A stretch of DNA of 64,000 bases from Mongoliimonas terrestris. GTDB taxonomy: Bacteria; Pseudomonadota; Alphaproteobacteria; Rhizobiales; Pleomorphomonadaceae. The notes below the pieces were generated by a model, which saw nothing but the letters and a program-made list of their open reading frames with translations, searched no databases and was not told the DNA's origin. The stretch lies in NCBI RefSeq assembly GCF_001927285.1, contig NZ_MSIG01000014.1, forward strand, positions 1 to 64,000, written 5' to 3'. A program made the position numbers and the translations under genes. Each line of letters starts with the position of its first letter. The first letter of the stretch is position 1. Shown here piece by piece: positions 34,965 through 44,110 of this stretch.

Positions 34965-37288
34965 GACGCTGGGGCCAATCCCTGCGCGGATGCCCGTGCA
35001 TCCGTTGCCTCGTCGGAGAAGAGCGTCATGTCGAACGGCGCCGGCGCGGCGGCGGATGCGGCGGCCGCGGGTTTGCCCGATGCCGGCGCCAGGCTCTTGT
35101 CGGTGGCGGTCTTCTTGTCCCCGGTGCGATGGCGCAGGAGATAGGAGACGCCGCGCGCCGTCGCCGTTGCCGACCAGCCGAGGAGCTTGACGAGGAAGAT
35201 CGGCAGGAAGCGCCGCACGCGTCGGTGCAGACGGCTGGTCCGGATGGCATCGATGTCCGCGTAGACGAGGGCGGCGATCAGGCGGAAGCGGGCCGGCGAG
35301 AGGTCGGCGAAGCGGAGGCCGACGAAGCGGCCCTCTCCGTCGACGCCGCTGTTGGCGACATCCACCGACACCTGGAGCACCTCGGTTTCGTCGCCGTCCG
35401 TCTCGACCCGCACGCGCAAGGTCGCCTTTTGGCCGGGCATGACCCTGGTGGCGCGGTCGCCCACCGGGCGCAGCTTCAGGCCGCCGCCGGAGACGTCCGT
35501 GACGAAGGCCGGAACAGCGACGCCCTCCACCGCGATGACCGCGGGATGGGACGTCTGGGCGAGCCGCGGCATGCGCCGGCGTTCGCGCCGCTCGGAAACG
35601 ACGCCGAGGGCAAGACCGGCCACCACCAGGTTGAGCAGGTTCCACAGGCCGATGACCAGGATGAGATCGCGCGCCTCCGGCTCGGCGGACCAGCGCATAA
35701 TGCTCACGCCGACCGCGGCCAAGAGCACGGCGAAGATGACGTAGTAGGGCGTGGAGAGTTCGGACAGATAGTCGTTCTCCACCGAGATGCCCTTGTCGGT
35801 CACGTCGAACTTCGGTTTGCGCGGGTTGGTCAGCACCGACCAGACCGCCGGCAGCAGGTGGACCGACTGGACGTATTCGTAGAGTTCCGAGATCAGCGGC
35901 CACCGCACCCGGCCATAGAGATGGCCCTGCATGAGCAGGAGGGCGGCCATGTAGACCATGGTGTAGGAGAAGAATTCCTCCATCGTCGCTCGATAGATCT
36001 GCATGTCGAGAAACAGGAAGAGCAGCGGCGCGACGAGGAAGATGGCGCGCGGGATCGGGAAGAGCCAGGACAGCGACGAGGACAGGTAGCAGATGCGCTG
36101 GGCGATGCTGAGACCCGGCCGCATCAAGGGGTTCTTCAGGATGAGGATCTGGATCATGCCGCGGCACCAGCGGGATCGCTGGCCGATGAAGGACGCGAAG
36201 GTCTCCGGCTGCAGACCGGCGATCATCGGCCGATCGACGTAGAGGCTGCGCCAGCCGCGGCTGTGGAGGTCCAGGGCGGTCTCGCAGTCCTCCGTGATGG
36301 ACACGCCGGAGAACCCGCCGACCTCTTCGAGCGCGCTCCGACGCAGAACCGCGGCGGACCCGCAGAAGAAGGCCGCGTTCCAGTTGTCGAGGCCCTTCTG
36401 GACGATGCCGTAGAACATCTCGTTCTCCGACGGCATGGTGGCGAACGTGGCGAGGTTGCGCTCGATCGGGTCCGGGTTCAGGAAGAAGTGGGGCGTCTGG
36501 ACCAGGAAGAGGCGCGGATCATCGGCGAAGTGGCCGACCGTCTCCTCGAGGAATTCGCGCGAGGGGGCATGGTCCGCGTCGAAGACGACGACCAGGTCGC
36601 CGTCCGTCTTCATCAGGGCGGCGTTGAGGTTGCCTGCCTTGGCGTGCTCGTTGTAGGCGCGGGCATGGTAGGTCACGCCGAGTTCCGCGGCCATGCGGGA
36701 GAAGTCCTCGCGGCGCTGGCGGGCGGCGGCGGCCTTCAAGGGATCGGGCGAGTTGCAACGCTGGTCGGTTCCGCCGTCATCCAGAAGGTGGACCTTCAGT
36801 TTGTCGGCGGGATAGCGGATCGCCTTGGCGGCCGCCAGAGTCGCGGCGACGAGGTCGAGGCTTTCGTTGTAGCTCGGCACGAACACGTCGATCATGGGCG
36901 CCTCGTCCGGTGCCAATTGGCGGGCGCGGGGCCGGTCCATCGGGCGGGCGACCGCGAACAGGCCGAGCAGCATGGTGAGGAAGCAGAAGAGTTCGGCCGA
37001 CAGAACCACCAGCGACGCGACATGGTTGGTTACATCGCTGGCCGGCGGCAACGTCGCCGTCATGCGCCAGACCATGTAGCGGACGACGAGCGCGAGGCCC
37101 ACGACAAGGAAGGCGATGCGGCCAGGGCCGCGGTGCGCCACCTTGTCGATGACCAGCATGGCTGCAAGGCCTGCGACGCCGAGCATCGCCTGGGCTTGCG
37201 GTCCGACCGGAAGGGACAGCACCAGAAGAAAAAGAACCAGGCTCATGGCCCCGACGGAGGTCAAAAGTCTCGACATCGAAACGCTCAT
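34961..37288 (-). CDS. bcsA: BcsA, cellulose synthase catalytic subunit
   Basis: 775-residue processive family-2 glycosyltransferase that polymerises UDP-glucose. Visible motifs are HLLDDGGTDQR, VVVFDADHAP (DxD), SITEDCETA (TED) and FIGQRSRWCRGM (QxxRW). About eight membrane helices surround the catalytic domain. A C-terminal PilZ domain binds cyclic di-GMP (ERRERRRMPR and DVSGGGLKL). Output therefore responds to c-di-GMP. First gene of the bcs operon. Confidence 0.93.
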   Translation of the reverse strand: MSVSMSRLLTSVGAMSLVLFLLVLSLPVGPQAQAMLGVAGLAAMLVIDKVAHRGPGRIAFLVVGLALVVRYMVWRMTATLPPASDVTNHVASLVVLSAELFCFLTMLLGLFAVARPMDRPRARQLAPDEAPMIDVFVPSYNESLDLVAATLAAAKAIRYPADKLKVHLLDDGGTDQRCNSPDPLKAAAARQRREDFSRMAAELGVTYHARAYNEHAKAGNLNAALMKTDGDLVVVFDADHAPSREFLEETVGHFADDPRLFLVQTPHFFLNPDPIERNLATFATMPSENEMFYGIVQKGLDNWNAAFFCGSAAVLRRSALEEVGGFSGVSITEDCETALDLHSRGWRSLYVDRPMIAGLQPETFASFIGQRSRWCRGMIQILILKNPLMRPGLSIAQRICYLSSSLSWLFPIPRAIFLVAPLLFLFLDMQIYRATMEEFFSYTMVYMAALLLMQGHLYGRVRWPLISELYEYVQSVHLLPAVWSVLTNPRKPKFDVTDKGISVENDYLSELSTPYYVIFAVLLAAVGVSIMRWSAEPEARDLILVIGLWNLLNLVVAGLALGVVSERRERRRMPRLAQTSHPAVIAVEGVAVPAFVTDVSGGGLKLRPVGDRATRVMPGQKATLRVRVETDGDETEVLQVSVDVANSGVDGEGRFVGLRFADLSPARFRLIAALVYADIDAIRTSRLHRRVRRFLPIFLVKLLGWSATATARGVSYLLRHRTGDKKTATDKSLAPASGKPAAAASAAAPAPFDMTLFSDEATDARASAQGLAPAS

Positions 37289-37744
37289 CCTTGCCTGATC
37301 TGCAGGACCGGTTTTCGGCGAGTATCCGTGCGCACGCTGGTATCTAGCTTACCACCGGGAAATGACCCGCTCGGTGTCGGCCGCCCCGCGTATGCAGTCC
37401 GCTCGCGTGCTGCATACTTCGCACTTGCGGTGATAACTGACCGTTATCAAAAACAGTGAACATTTTATTTTTCTGCTTAAGTGAGAACGCGGCTTGCATC
37501 GACGGCTTGCGGCCGTCCGGATCGCCGCTTTACCGAGCGCCTGGCCGGCCGATCCCCGCCACAACGTCCGCCGACGCGCTCGCACTCTCTACGCCGCGCT
37601 CGACCCCGAGCGGGGCCTCATCGTGTGGCGAACAGACCGGATATCGCCGCCACGGACGATCTCGGCTCCAATTTGCCTGTGATCCGTGCATATGATGTGT
37701 TGAAGCACAGGCGTCCGAGAATGCGCAACGGGAGGGAACACCTG
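37289..37744. promoter_or_regulatory. Divergent promoter region bcsA / rhodanese
   Basis: A 456-bp gap with no convincing gene. It holds two inverted repeats: TATGCAG (37391-37397) with CTGCATA (37410-37416), and GATAAC (37432-37437) with GTTATC (37443-37448). An AT-rich run (about 37445-37485) follows, the likely promoter zone of the divergent genes. The repeats are candidate operator sites; no regulator is assigned. Confidence 0.45.
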
Positions 37745-38125
37745 ATGTCAAAGACAGTGAAAGATTATGTAACGGAAGCCAACGCGGTGGTACCCAAGCT
37801 GACCCCGGAGGAGGCCGCTCAACGCATGCAGTCGGACGATGTTCTCGTCGTGGACGTTCGCGATGCGGATGAGGTTCGTCAGACGGGGAAACTGAAAGGC
37901 GCGCTCAACGTCTCCAGAGGCATGCTGGAGTTTCGAGCCGATCCTGAGAGCAGTTACCACGATCCCGCCTTCCGCAAGGACCGAACCATCCTCTTGCACT
38001 GCGCCGCGGGTGGGCGATCCGCCATGTCGGGAAAGGTCCTGAAGGACATGGGCTATTCCGACGTCTACAACATCGGCGGCTTTTCCGAACTCGCGTCCTG
38101 CGGGATCGAGGTCGAGAAGAGTTGA
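37745..38125 (+). CDS. Rhodanese-like protein
   Basis: 126-residue single-domain rhodanese. The active-site loop LLHCAAGGRSAMS contains the catalytic Cys, and VLVVDVRDADEVRQTGKLKG is the CH2A-type conserved start. No signal peptide, so it is cytosolic and may carry sulfane sulfur. ATG 37745 has a strong GGGAGGGAA site; the longer in-frame extension upstream is AT-mixed and rejected. It stands alone, convergent with the FecD-like permease gene. Confidence 0.88.
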   Translation: MSKTVKDYVTEANAVVPKLTPEEAAQRMQSDDVLVVDVRDADEVRQTGKLKGALNVSRGMLEFRADPESSYHDPAFRKDRTILLHCAAGGRSAMSGKVLKDMGYSDVYNIGGFSELASCGIEVEKS

Positions 38126-38224
38126 GGTCCGTCCCCGGCGGATGCCGCACGGCGGGATGCGACGGGCCGGCCAAGGTGGAAGCGCTTCCTCACGGCAAGT
38201 CCTGCTGGTGGGAACCGCGCGTTT

Positions 38225-39277
38225 TCACCGGCGCGTCCGCGCCATCATGGCGAGGAAGAACAGGCCTCCGACAACCCCGGTGACGATGCCGATGGGCATG
38301 TCCTCCGGCGCCGCGAGGAGGCGCGCCGCGGCGTCTGCGAGGACGAGGAAGATCGCGCCGACGAGGGCGGCGAGGGGTACCATGCGCTCCACCGAGCCGC
38401 CGACCACGAGACGGACGACGTGGGGCACCATCAGGCCGACAAAGCCGATCGCCCCGGAGAAGGCCACCATGGCGCCGGTGAGGAAGGCGGTGGCGACGAA
38501 GACCGCCCGACGGAAGCGCTCCACCTCGATGCCGAGCGCGGCGGCGGTCTCGTCGCCGACCGTCATGGCGGTGAGGAGGCGGGCGTTCGCCATCAGCCAG
38601 CCGCCCCCGAGGAGAAGCGCGCCGACCGGCCAGGCGAGATGGCTCCATTCGGCCATGCCGAGCCCGCCGAGCATCCAGAACACAACCGTGTGGGCGGCGC
38701 GCGGATCGCCTAGGAAGATCAGGATGTTGGCCGCCGCCATGATGACGAAGGAGACGGCGACGCCGACGAGCACCAGCCGGTCGGCCGACCGGGCGGCAGT
38801 GGCCGTCGTCAGGGCAAGCACGAGACCGGTCGCCACGAGTGCCCCGGCGAAGGCGAACAGCGGCAGGGTGACAAGGCCGAGGAAGAGGCCGGTGTGGAGG
38901 AGCGCCACGATGGCGCCGCAGCAGGCGCCGGACGAGACCCCGAGGAGATGCGGATCGGCGAGCGGGTTGCGCGTCACCGCCTGGAGCGCGGTGCCGACCA
39001 GCGCGAGCCCGGCGCCGACGACGGCGGCGAGCAGCGCGCGGGGAAAACGGATCTCCCAAACGATGTTGGCGCGGCCAGCACTCCAGTCGGCGTGAACGAG
39101 GCCCGGCCAGAGCTGGTCGAGGGCAATGGCCCAGACCGTGCCGACAGGGATCGCCACCGCCCCGACGCTGACCGCGAATCCGATGGCAGCCACGAGAGCG
39201 AGACCCGCGCCGAGAAGCGACAGCGGAAAGCGGTGCAGAACGAGCGTCGTGCGGACGGCAAGGACGGCGGCGGTCAT
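38225..39277 (-). CDS. FecCD-type metal-complex ABC permease
   Basis: 350-residue permease of the siderophore/heme/cobalamin class with about nine to ten membrane segments. Family blocks are IRFPRALLAAVVGAGLALVG, LQAVTRNPLADPHLLGVSSG and GFVGLMVPHVVRLVVG. It is the last gene of a three-gene operon (ATPase, binding protein, permease) with short gaps. Substrate: a metal chelate or corrinoid; the Zur-like box upstream of the operon favours zinc-related import. Confidence 0.88.
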   Translation of the reverse strand: MTAAVLAVRTTLVLHRFPLSLLGAGLALVAAIGFAVSVGAVAIPVGTVWAIALDQLWPGLVHADWSAGRANIVWEIRFPRALLAAVVGAGLALVGTALQAVTRNPLADPHLLGVSSGACCGAIVALLHTGLFLGLVTLPLFAFAGALVATGLVLALTTATAARSADRLVLVGVAVSFVIMAAANILIFLGDPRAAHTVVFWMLGGLGMAEWSHLAWPVGALLLGGGWLMANARLLTAMTVGDETAAALGIEVERFRRAVFVATAFLTGAMVAFSGAIGFVGLMVPHVVRLVVGGSVERMVPLAALVGAIFLVLADAAARLLAAPEDMPIGIVTGVVGGLFFLAMMARTRR

Positions 39278-39348
39278 GTCGGGTTTCCAGGGCGCGGGCG
39301 AGGGCTGGCCGGGCCGCTCCCGCGTTGGAGAGGACCCGGCCGTCGCGG

Positions 39349-40296
39349 TCAGAAGGCTTCCGGGTGGAAGGCGGCGGCAAGCTTGGCGACAGCCTCCACG
39401 TTGCGCGGACCGGGCGTCGCCTCGACATAGTCGAGCACGACGAAGCGGTCGTTCCGCACCGCCGCGATGTCCGCAAAGGCCGGGTTCTCCATCATGAACC
39501 GGCGCTTCTGCTCGGCCGTGACGTCCCCGTAGTTGACGATCACCACCACCTCCGGATCGCGCTCCACCACGGCCTCCCAGCCGATCTCCGTCCAGGAGGA
39601 TTCCACATCGTCGACGATGTTGCGTCCGCCGGCTGCCTCTATGAGGGCCGTCGGCATGCCGAAACGGCCGGAGGTGAAGACCTTGTCGGTGCCGCTGTCG
39701 TAGACGAAGACGCGCACCGGTTCGCCCGGCTTGGCCGTCACTTTCGCCCGGATGTCCGAAAGGGCCTTCTCCCAGCCGGCGATCAGCGCGTCTGCCCGGT
39801 CCGATACGCCGAAGATCAGGCCGAGGTTGCGGATGTCGTTGGCAAGATCGGCGATCGAGGCCTTGTCCTTCTTCATGATGTGGATGCAGGACTCGGTCAG
39901 CTCGTAGACCTGGATCCCGAGCGGCGCGAGGGTGTCCGGGGTCACCTCGCCGCCGACCTTCATGCCGTAGTTCCAACCGGCGAAGAAGAAGTCGGCGTCG
40001 GCGCCGGCGAGCACCTCCTTGGTCGGGTACTTGGCGGAGAGTTCCGGCAGCGCCTGGACACCCTCGCGAAGCCGCTCGTCCAACGTCTTCCAGCCGCTGA
40101 CGCCCGTGTAGCCGACCATCCGGTCCTGGAGCTTCAGGGCCAGCATCATCTCCGTCAGGTTGACGTCGTTGGAGATGGCGCGCGCGGGCGGGGCGCCGAA
40201 GGTCACGTCCCGGTCGCAGCTCTTCACGGTGACGGGGTGGGCGATGGCGGCGGCGGTGCCGAGGAGAAGGGCGGCGGCGGCGGACAGAAGGCGCAT
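39349..40296 (-). CDS. Periplasmic metal-chelate binding protein
   Basis: 315-residue TroA/BtuF-like binding protein with signal peptide (LLSAAAALLLGTAAAIA). The mature part begins HPVTVKSCDRDVTFGAPPAR and shows ISNDVNLTEMMLALKLQDRM and VVVIVNYGDVTAEQK, typical of the iron-complex class. It follows the ATPase gene after 31 bp. No TonB receptor is seen in the window, so the outer-membrane step is unknown. Confidence 0.87.
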   Translation of the reverse strand: MRLLSAAAALLLGTAAAIAHPVTVKSCDRDVTFGAPPARAISNDVNLTEMMLALKLQDRMVGYTGVSGWKTLDERLREGVQALPELSAKYPTKEVLAGADADFFFAGWNYGMKVGGEVTPDTLAPLGIQVYELTESCIHIMKKDKASIADLANDIRNLGLIFGVSDRADALIAGWEKALSDIRAKVTAKPGEPVRVFVYDSGTDKVFTSGRFGMPTALIEAAGGRNIVDDVESSWTEIGWEAVVERDPEVVVIVNYGDVTAEQKRRFMMENPAFADIAAVRNDRFVVLDYVEATPGPRNVEAVAKLAAAFHPEAF

Positions 40297-40327
40297 GGTT
40301 GACCCTTTCGGTCGTCGGGATGAGGTG

Positions 40328-41125
40328 TCAGGCGGGGAGGGAGAAGTGGAACCGCGTGGAGCCGGCCGACACCGGCCGGTCGATGCGGACGTCGACGTCG
40401 AACGCTTCGCGGATGACCGGGGCGGTCAGCACATCGGTCGGTGCGCCGGCGGCGAGCACGCGGCCGCCTTCGAGAACCACGACCCGATCGGCGATCGCGG
40501 CGGCGACGTCGAGGTCGTGCACCGTCGTTACCACCGTGATCGGCAGCGTGCCGATGAGCGCGAGGAGTTCCAGCCGGTGGCGGATGTCCAGATGGTTGGT
40601 GGGCTCGTCGAGGATCAGCACCTCCGGCTGTTGGGCAAGCGCGCGGGCGACCATGACCCGCTGCCGCTCACCCCCGGAGAGGGTGCCGACGTCGCGACCT
40701 TTCAGGTGGCCGACGTCGACCCGCGCCAATGCGACGTCGATCGCGGCGTGGTCCGCCTCGTCGAGGCCGAAAGCGGAGCGCCGGTGCGGCAGGCGCCCGA
40801 GCGCCACCATCTCGCCGACCGTCAGGCCGAAGTCCGCCGGCGTCTCCTGGGGCACGGTCGCGACCCGCCGGGCGAAGGCCGGCCCGGCCATGGTCCAGAC
40901 GTCGGTGCCGGCGAGGCGAACGCGCCCTCCGGTCGGCCGCTGCACGCGGCCAAGACAGCGCAGGAGGCTCGATTTTCCCGCGCCGTTCCGCCCGACGATG
41001 GCGACCGTCTCCCTGGGGAGGACGGCGAGATCGACACAGCGCAGGATCTCGCGTCCCCGCGGACTCCAGGCAAGCGCCTCGGCGGACAGGATGGGACTGG
41101 TCGGCATCGGATCCGTTCGTGTCAT
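40328..41125 (-). CDS. FecE/BtuD-like ABC ATPase
   Basis: 265-residue ATPase: Walker A (VGRNGAGKSSLLRCL), signature (LSGGERQRVMVARAL), Walker B (VLILDEPTNHLDI) and switch His (VVTTVHDLDVAA). Family spacing is that of siderophore/cobalamin importers. First gene of the operon; start at ATG 41125, or 41107. The Zur-like box lies about 80 bp upstream. Confidence 0.9.
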   Translation of the reverse strand: MTRTDPMPTSPILSAEALAWSPRGREILRCVDLAVLPRETVAIVGRNGAGKSSLLRCLGRVQRPTGGRVRLAGTDVWTMAGPAFARRVATVPQETPADFGLTVGEMVALGRLPHRRSAFGLDEADHAAIDVALARVDVGHLKGRDVGTLSGGERQRVMVARALAQQPEVLILDEPTNHLDIRHRLELLALIGTLPITVVTTVHDLDVAAAIADRVVVLEGGRVLAAGAPTDVLTAPVIREAFDVDVRIDRPVSAGSTRFHFSLPA

Positions 41126-41205
41126 GCGTCTGGCCGGTTTGCTTCAGCGCGCGTCGTGCGGACCGTCGCCAGGCCGACCGGGCGCTGCGCGTGGGTTTTC
41201 AATGT

Positions 41206-41224
41206 AATGTTATAACGTAACATT
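41206..41224. promoter_or_regulatory. Zur-like box upstream of metal ABC operon
   Basis: AATGTTATAACGTAACATT has 7-bp inverted arms (AATGTTA and TAACATT) around TAACG. It fits the known Zur consensus AATGTTATANTATAACATT at 16 of 18 fixed positions. It stands about 80 bp before the ATPase gene in the 556-bp gap to the divergent secreted-protein gene. Apart from this box the gap 41126-41681 shows no gene. Confidence 0.65.
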
Positions 41225-41681
41225 CTAAGGGGAAGAAACAGCAACGGAGGGGTGCCGTCAAGCCCCGTCCTGGCTCCATCCTGGCCGCACTCGGAGAAGC
41301 CGGCGGGGCCTCTGCGCAGTTCTCCGGCCGCGCTCGACGCCGTCGACGCATGTTCGAGCGTCGACCCTTCGCATCGCCCACACCGAGCCGCGCCTCCGGT
41401 TGCACACCGAGGATGCCCTCGGGCGAACCGTACCCCCGGGACCGCTGCCGTCGTTTGCGGCCCGGGCGATCCGCGGTTCGGTCGTTTCGGCGCTGCGGGG
41501 CATGCCGGTACAAACCCTTACCAAGCCGTAACTTGACGGGTGAGGGCGTGGTGCGGAAGGTCCATGTCGGCGAGCCGACGGCCTCATCCGTCGCGGCTCC
41601 CGGCCCGTGGCGCGGAGGGGCGCCAGTCCGGAGCGTTTCCTGCGCGATGGACCAGGGCTCTTTCTCGGAGGGAGGAGAACC

Positions 41682-42146
41682 ATGAAGACGATCGCACTCG
41701 CACTCGCAATGGCGCTTGCCGCCAGCGCGGTCCCGGGCACGGCCCAGGCGGCGCCGCTCTGCGAAGGCTCCAAGCTGGGCTTCGCCGGGCTTCTGGCCAA
41801 GTGCAACCGCGGCGAGCCGATCAAGCTCACGCTGGCCTCCGGCAAGCCGCTCTACGAAGGCGAGCAGCCCGTCCAGCTGCAGTCCGGCGCCTACTACGAA
41901 CTCCACATCGAGGCCGACGGTTCGGCCGAGCTCGCGATCGCAGGGCCGGAATTCCTGCGCTCGATCTGGATGAACGAGATCGTCATCAACGACATCGAGG
42001 TTCGCCCGATGGCCATCGACTCCATCGAGTTCGACAACGCCGGCCTGGTGAAGTTCTCGTTCGTCGCCATCAAGCCCGGCCGGTTCGACCTGCGCATCCC
42101 GAACACCACCGGTGAATCGCAGCGCGTCAGCCTCGTCATCCAGTGA
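41682..42146 (+). CDS. Small secreted protein of unknown function
   Basis: 154-residue exported protein: signal peptide ending GTAQAA, then a mainly beta-strand mature domain (EPIKLTLASGKPLYEGEQPV, GAYYELHIEADGSAELAIAG, FDLRIPNTTGESQRVSLVIQ) with two Cys near the N-terminus. It could be an immunoglobulin- or cupredoxin-like sandwich, but no complete copper site is visible. ATG 41682 has a very strong GGAGGGAGGAG site. It is divergent from the Zur-box ABC operon and upstream of the PepSY-like gene. Confidence 0.65.
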   Translation: MKTIALALAMALAASAVPGTAQAAPLCEGSKLGFAGLLAKCNRGEPIKLTLASGKPLYEGEQPVQLQSGAYYELHIEADGSAELAIAGPEFLRSIWMNEIVINDIEVRPMAIDSIEFDNAGLVKFSFVAIKPGRFDLRIPNTTGESQRVSLVIQ

Positions 42147-42252
42147 CACGCGTCGCCCGCACCGCTGTCGCGGTGCGTGGTCACGGACGAAGCGGGGACC
42201 ACTCGGACCAACTGCGCGCGGTCCGCAGCCCGTCCACCGCTTGCACTTGCAA

Positions 42253-42275
42253 GGGCGCCGATCGGATCGGCGCCC
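42253..42275 (+). terminator. Hairpin after secreted-protein gene
   Basis: GGGCGCCGAT pairs exactly with ATCGGCGCCC around a three-base loop, followed after a short C-rich stretch by TTTT. It lies between the 154-aa protein gene and the PepSY-like gene. Another hairpin (42159-42176) stands just after the first gene's stop. Confidence 0.55.
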
Positions 42276-42352
42276 GAACCCCGATTTTCGATCAACGCGC
42301 CGATGGCTGCTGCAAGAAGCGCGACATCATTCACGGAGGAGACTGGAAGCTC

Positions 42353-42601
42353 ATGATCAAGACCGTTCTTTTCGCTGGCGCCCTCGTGCTTCTGCCCGCC
42401 GCCGCCATGGCCCAGGAGGTCCCGGCCGACGTGGTCACCAAGATCCAGGCCATGCTCACCGAGATGCAGTGTGAAGTCGATGCCGAGAACGTCGAGGCGG
42501 ACGGCGAAGGCTACGAACTCGACGACGTGTTCTGCGCCGACGGCCAGTACGACATGAACCTCGACGCCAACCTCGCGGTCGTGGACAAGAAGAAGGAGTG
42601 A
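42353..42601 (+). CDS. PepSY-like small periplasmic protein
   Basis: 82-residue exported protein: signal peptide TVLFAGALVLLPAAAMA, mature part of about 62 residues that is strongly acidic. The pattern VTKIQAMLTEMQCEVDAENV, then GEGYELDDVFCADGQYDMNL resembles a PepSY domain, with two Cys that could pair. In other methylotrophs a periplasmic PepSY protein binds lanthanides (LanPepSY); the similarity here is by pattern only. A GC-rich hairpin terminator follows. Confidence 0.6.
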   Translation: MIKTVLFAGALVLLPAAAMAQEVPADVVTKIQAMLTEMQCEVDAENVEADGEGYELDDVFCADGQYDMNLDANLAVVDKKKE

Positions 42602-42708
42602 GCCCGAAAAGGGACGGTCCCCCGCGCCAGGGGCGGGGTAGGGTGTCCCTTCGGGTCGACGGTCCCGGCGTGACGGCTTCGTCACGGCGGGCGTTTCGCA
42701 CCACAGCC

Positions 42709-42738
42709 GCCGGCGGGTCTTTTCCAGGGCCCGCCGGC
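42709..42738 (+). terminator. Terminator after PepSY-like gene
   Basis: GCCGGCGGG (42709-42717) pairs with CCCGCCGGC (42730-42738) and is followed by TTTGCTTTG. It is the probable 3' end of the small-protein transcript. The stretch 42740-43153 is open in one frame but lacks codon bias of a real gene and has no start signal, so I see no gene in it. Confidence 0.6.
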
Positions 42739-43153
42739 TTTGCTTTGCCGGTCGGACGCCCGGGTCGCTTTCCCGGCCGGCCTTGCCGCTTCACCAAGGC
42801 TTCCCGTCTTTCTGCTCGAAAAGCCCATGTTGCGGCATTCTGGCACGAAGACGATCCGCGGCGCCCGTCTTCTATCACGGGCCAAGCGCCTGCGCTTCGG
42901 GGGAATTTTGCCCGAAGGCCGATCGGCCCGGCGGAGGTTCGGGAAGAAGATCCCGCATCGTGCGGGCACTTTCGCTCATGACCCGGATCTCGTCCGCGAC
43001 AACTATGACGACGAGGACATCGAAGAAGACCGTGTCGACCCGGAGAGCGCACCGCCCGTCGCGGCTTCGTCCGATCCGGAGCCGCCACCGCAGACCGCCG
43101 ACGACGAACGGTCGGCCGCGCCCGATGAACCGGCCGTCGCCGAAGGAGCCCCC

Positions 43154-44038
43154 ATGTTCCGCCGCCTCCGTTCGGGCCTCAAGGCCGTCGCCAGCCTCGT
43201 CGTCCCGGTCCTGGCGCTCGCCGCGCCCGCGGCGGCCGATCCGCTGCTCTATGTGGCGGGTGACGGTGACTCGTCCGTCTACATCTACGGCACGGTCCAC
43301 AGCCTCCGGCCGGAGATGCCCTGGTACAGCCAGGCGGTTTCGGCAGCGCTCGCCAAGAGCCAGTCGCTCTGGCTGGAGGCCGGGCGGGAGCCGGGGGAGA
43401 CGTCCAACATCCTCCGGGAGCTCGGCTTCGCGCCGTCGGCGCGCCTGTCGGCGCGGCTCGCACCGGACGACCTGGAGGCGCTCGCCAACGCCGCGCTGTC
43501 CCTCGGCGTCGATTTCGACCGCATCGACCCGATGCGCCCGTGGCTCGCCGCCGCCACCCTCGGCGTCGCCGTCAACCGGCGCGAGGGCCTGACGGCGCTC
43601 GGGGTGGACCTGTCGCTCGCCGGCGAGGCGTCGGCCCATGGCATCGACGTGGTCGGCCTCGATGCGCCGGACGAACCGGTCCGCATCTTCGCCAGTCTGC
43701 CGCCGGAGGCGGAGCTCGCCATGCTGAACACGCTGGTGGCGGACATCGCGGCCGGTCGGCGGACGAACGGGGAACTGGTCGACGCCTGGCTCGCCGGCGA
43801 TGCTGAGGCCATCGAGCGGCTCGGCCACGGCCAGTTGAAGGACGCCGATCCGCGGCTCTACGAAACGCTGATCGCCAAGCGAAACACCGACTGGCTGCCC
43901 GCTGTGGAGCGGCTGATGCTCGGCGCCGGATCCCATTTCGTGGCGGTCGGCGTCCTCCACGTGGTCGGCCCGCACGGGCTGCCGGCGCTCCTCGCCGCGC
44001 GCGGCTACACCGTGGAACGGGCCGACGCCGATCGGTGA
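43154..44038 (+). CDS. TraB/GumN-family protein
   Basis: 294-residue exported protein with signal peptide (FRRLRSGLKAVASLVVPVLA, cleaved near APAAA). The family's two short motifs are present: YIYGTVHSL near the N-terminus and VGVLHVVGPHGLPALLAARG at the C-terminus, with IAKRNTDWLPAVE between. This is a TIKI/TraB-type putative metalloprotease fold; the role in bacteria is unclear. ATG 43154 follows AAGGAG by six bases; the long upstream open frame is rejected. Confidence 0.83.
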   Translation: MFRRLRSGLKAVASLVVPVLALAAPAAADPLLYVAGDGDSSVYIYGTVHSLRPEMPWYSQAVSAALAKSQSLWLEAGREPGETSNILRELGFAPSARLSARLAPDDLEALANAALSLGVDFDRIDPMRPWLAAATLGVAVNRREGLTALGVDLSLAGEASAHGIDVVGLDAPDEPVRIFASLPPEAELAMLNTLVADIAAGRRTNGELVDAWLAGDAEAIERLGHGQLKDADPRLYETLIAKRNTDWLPAVERLMLGAGSHFVAVGVLHVVGPHGLPALLAARGYTVERADADR

Positions 44039-44110
44039 GCCCCATTCGCTCCGGGCTGGGACCCGGACAGGCCGGCATCAGCCGGCCTCCGCCGCCTTGA
44101 CGGCGGGTGG

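Noticed and set aside
37481..37744. Extended rhodanese reading frame
   Set aside because: The upstream part is non-conserved and the GGGAGGGAA site supports ATG 37745.
42353..42601. Lanmodulin
   Set aside because: No EF-hand loops are present; the pattern is PepSY-like at most.
42740..43153. N-terminal extension of the TraB/GumN gene or a separate gene
   Set aside because: The extension lacks similarity and signal features and would bury the signal peptide that starts at ATG 43154, which has a good ribosome site.
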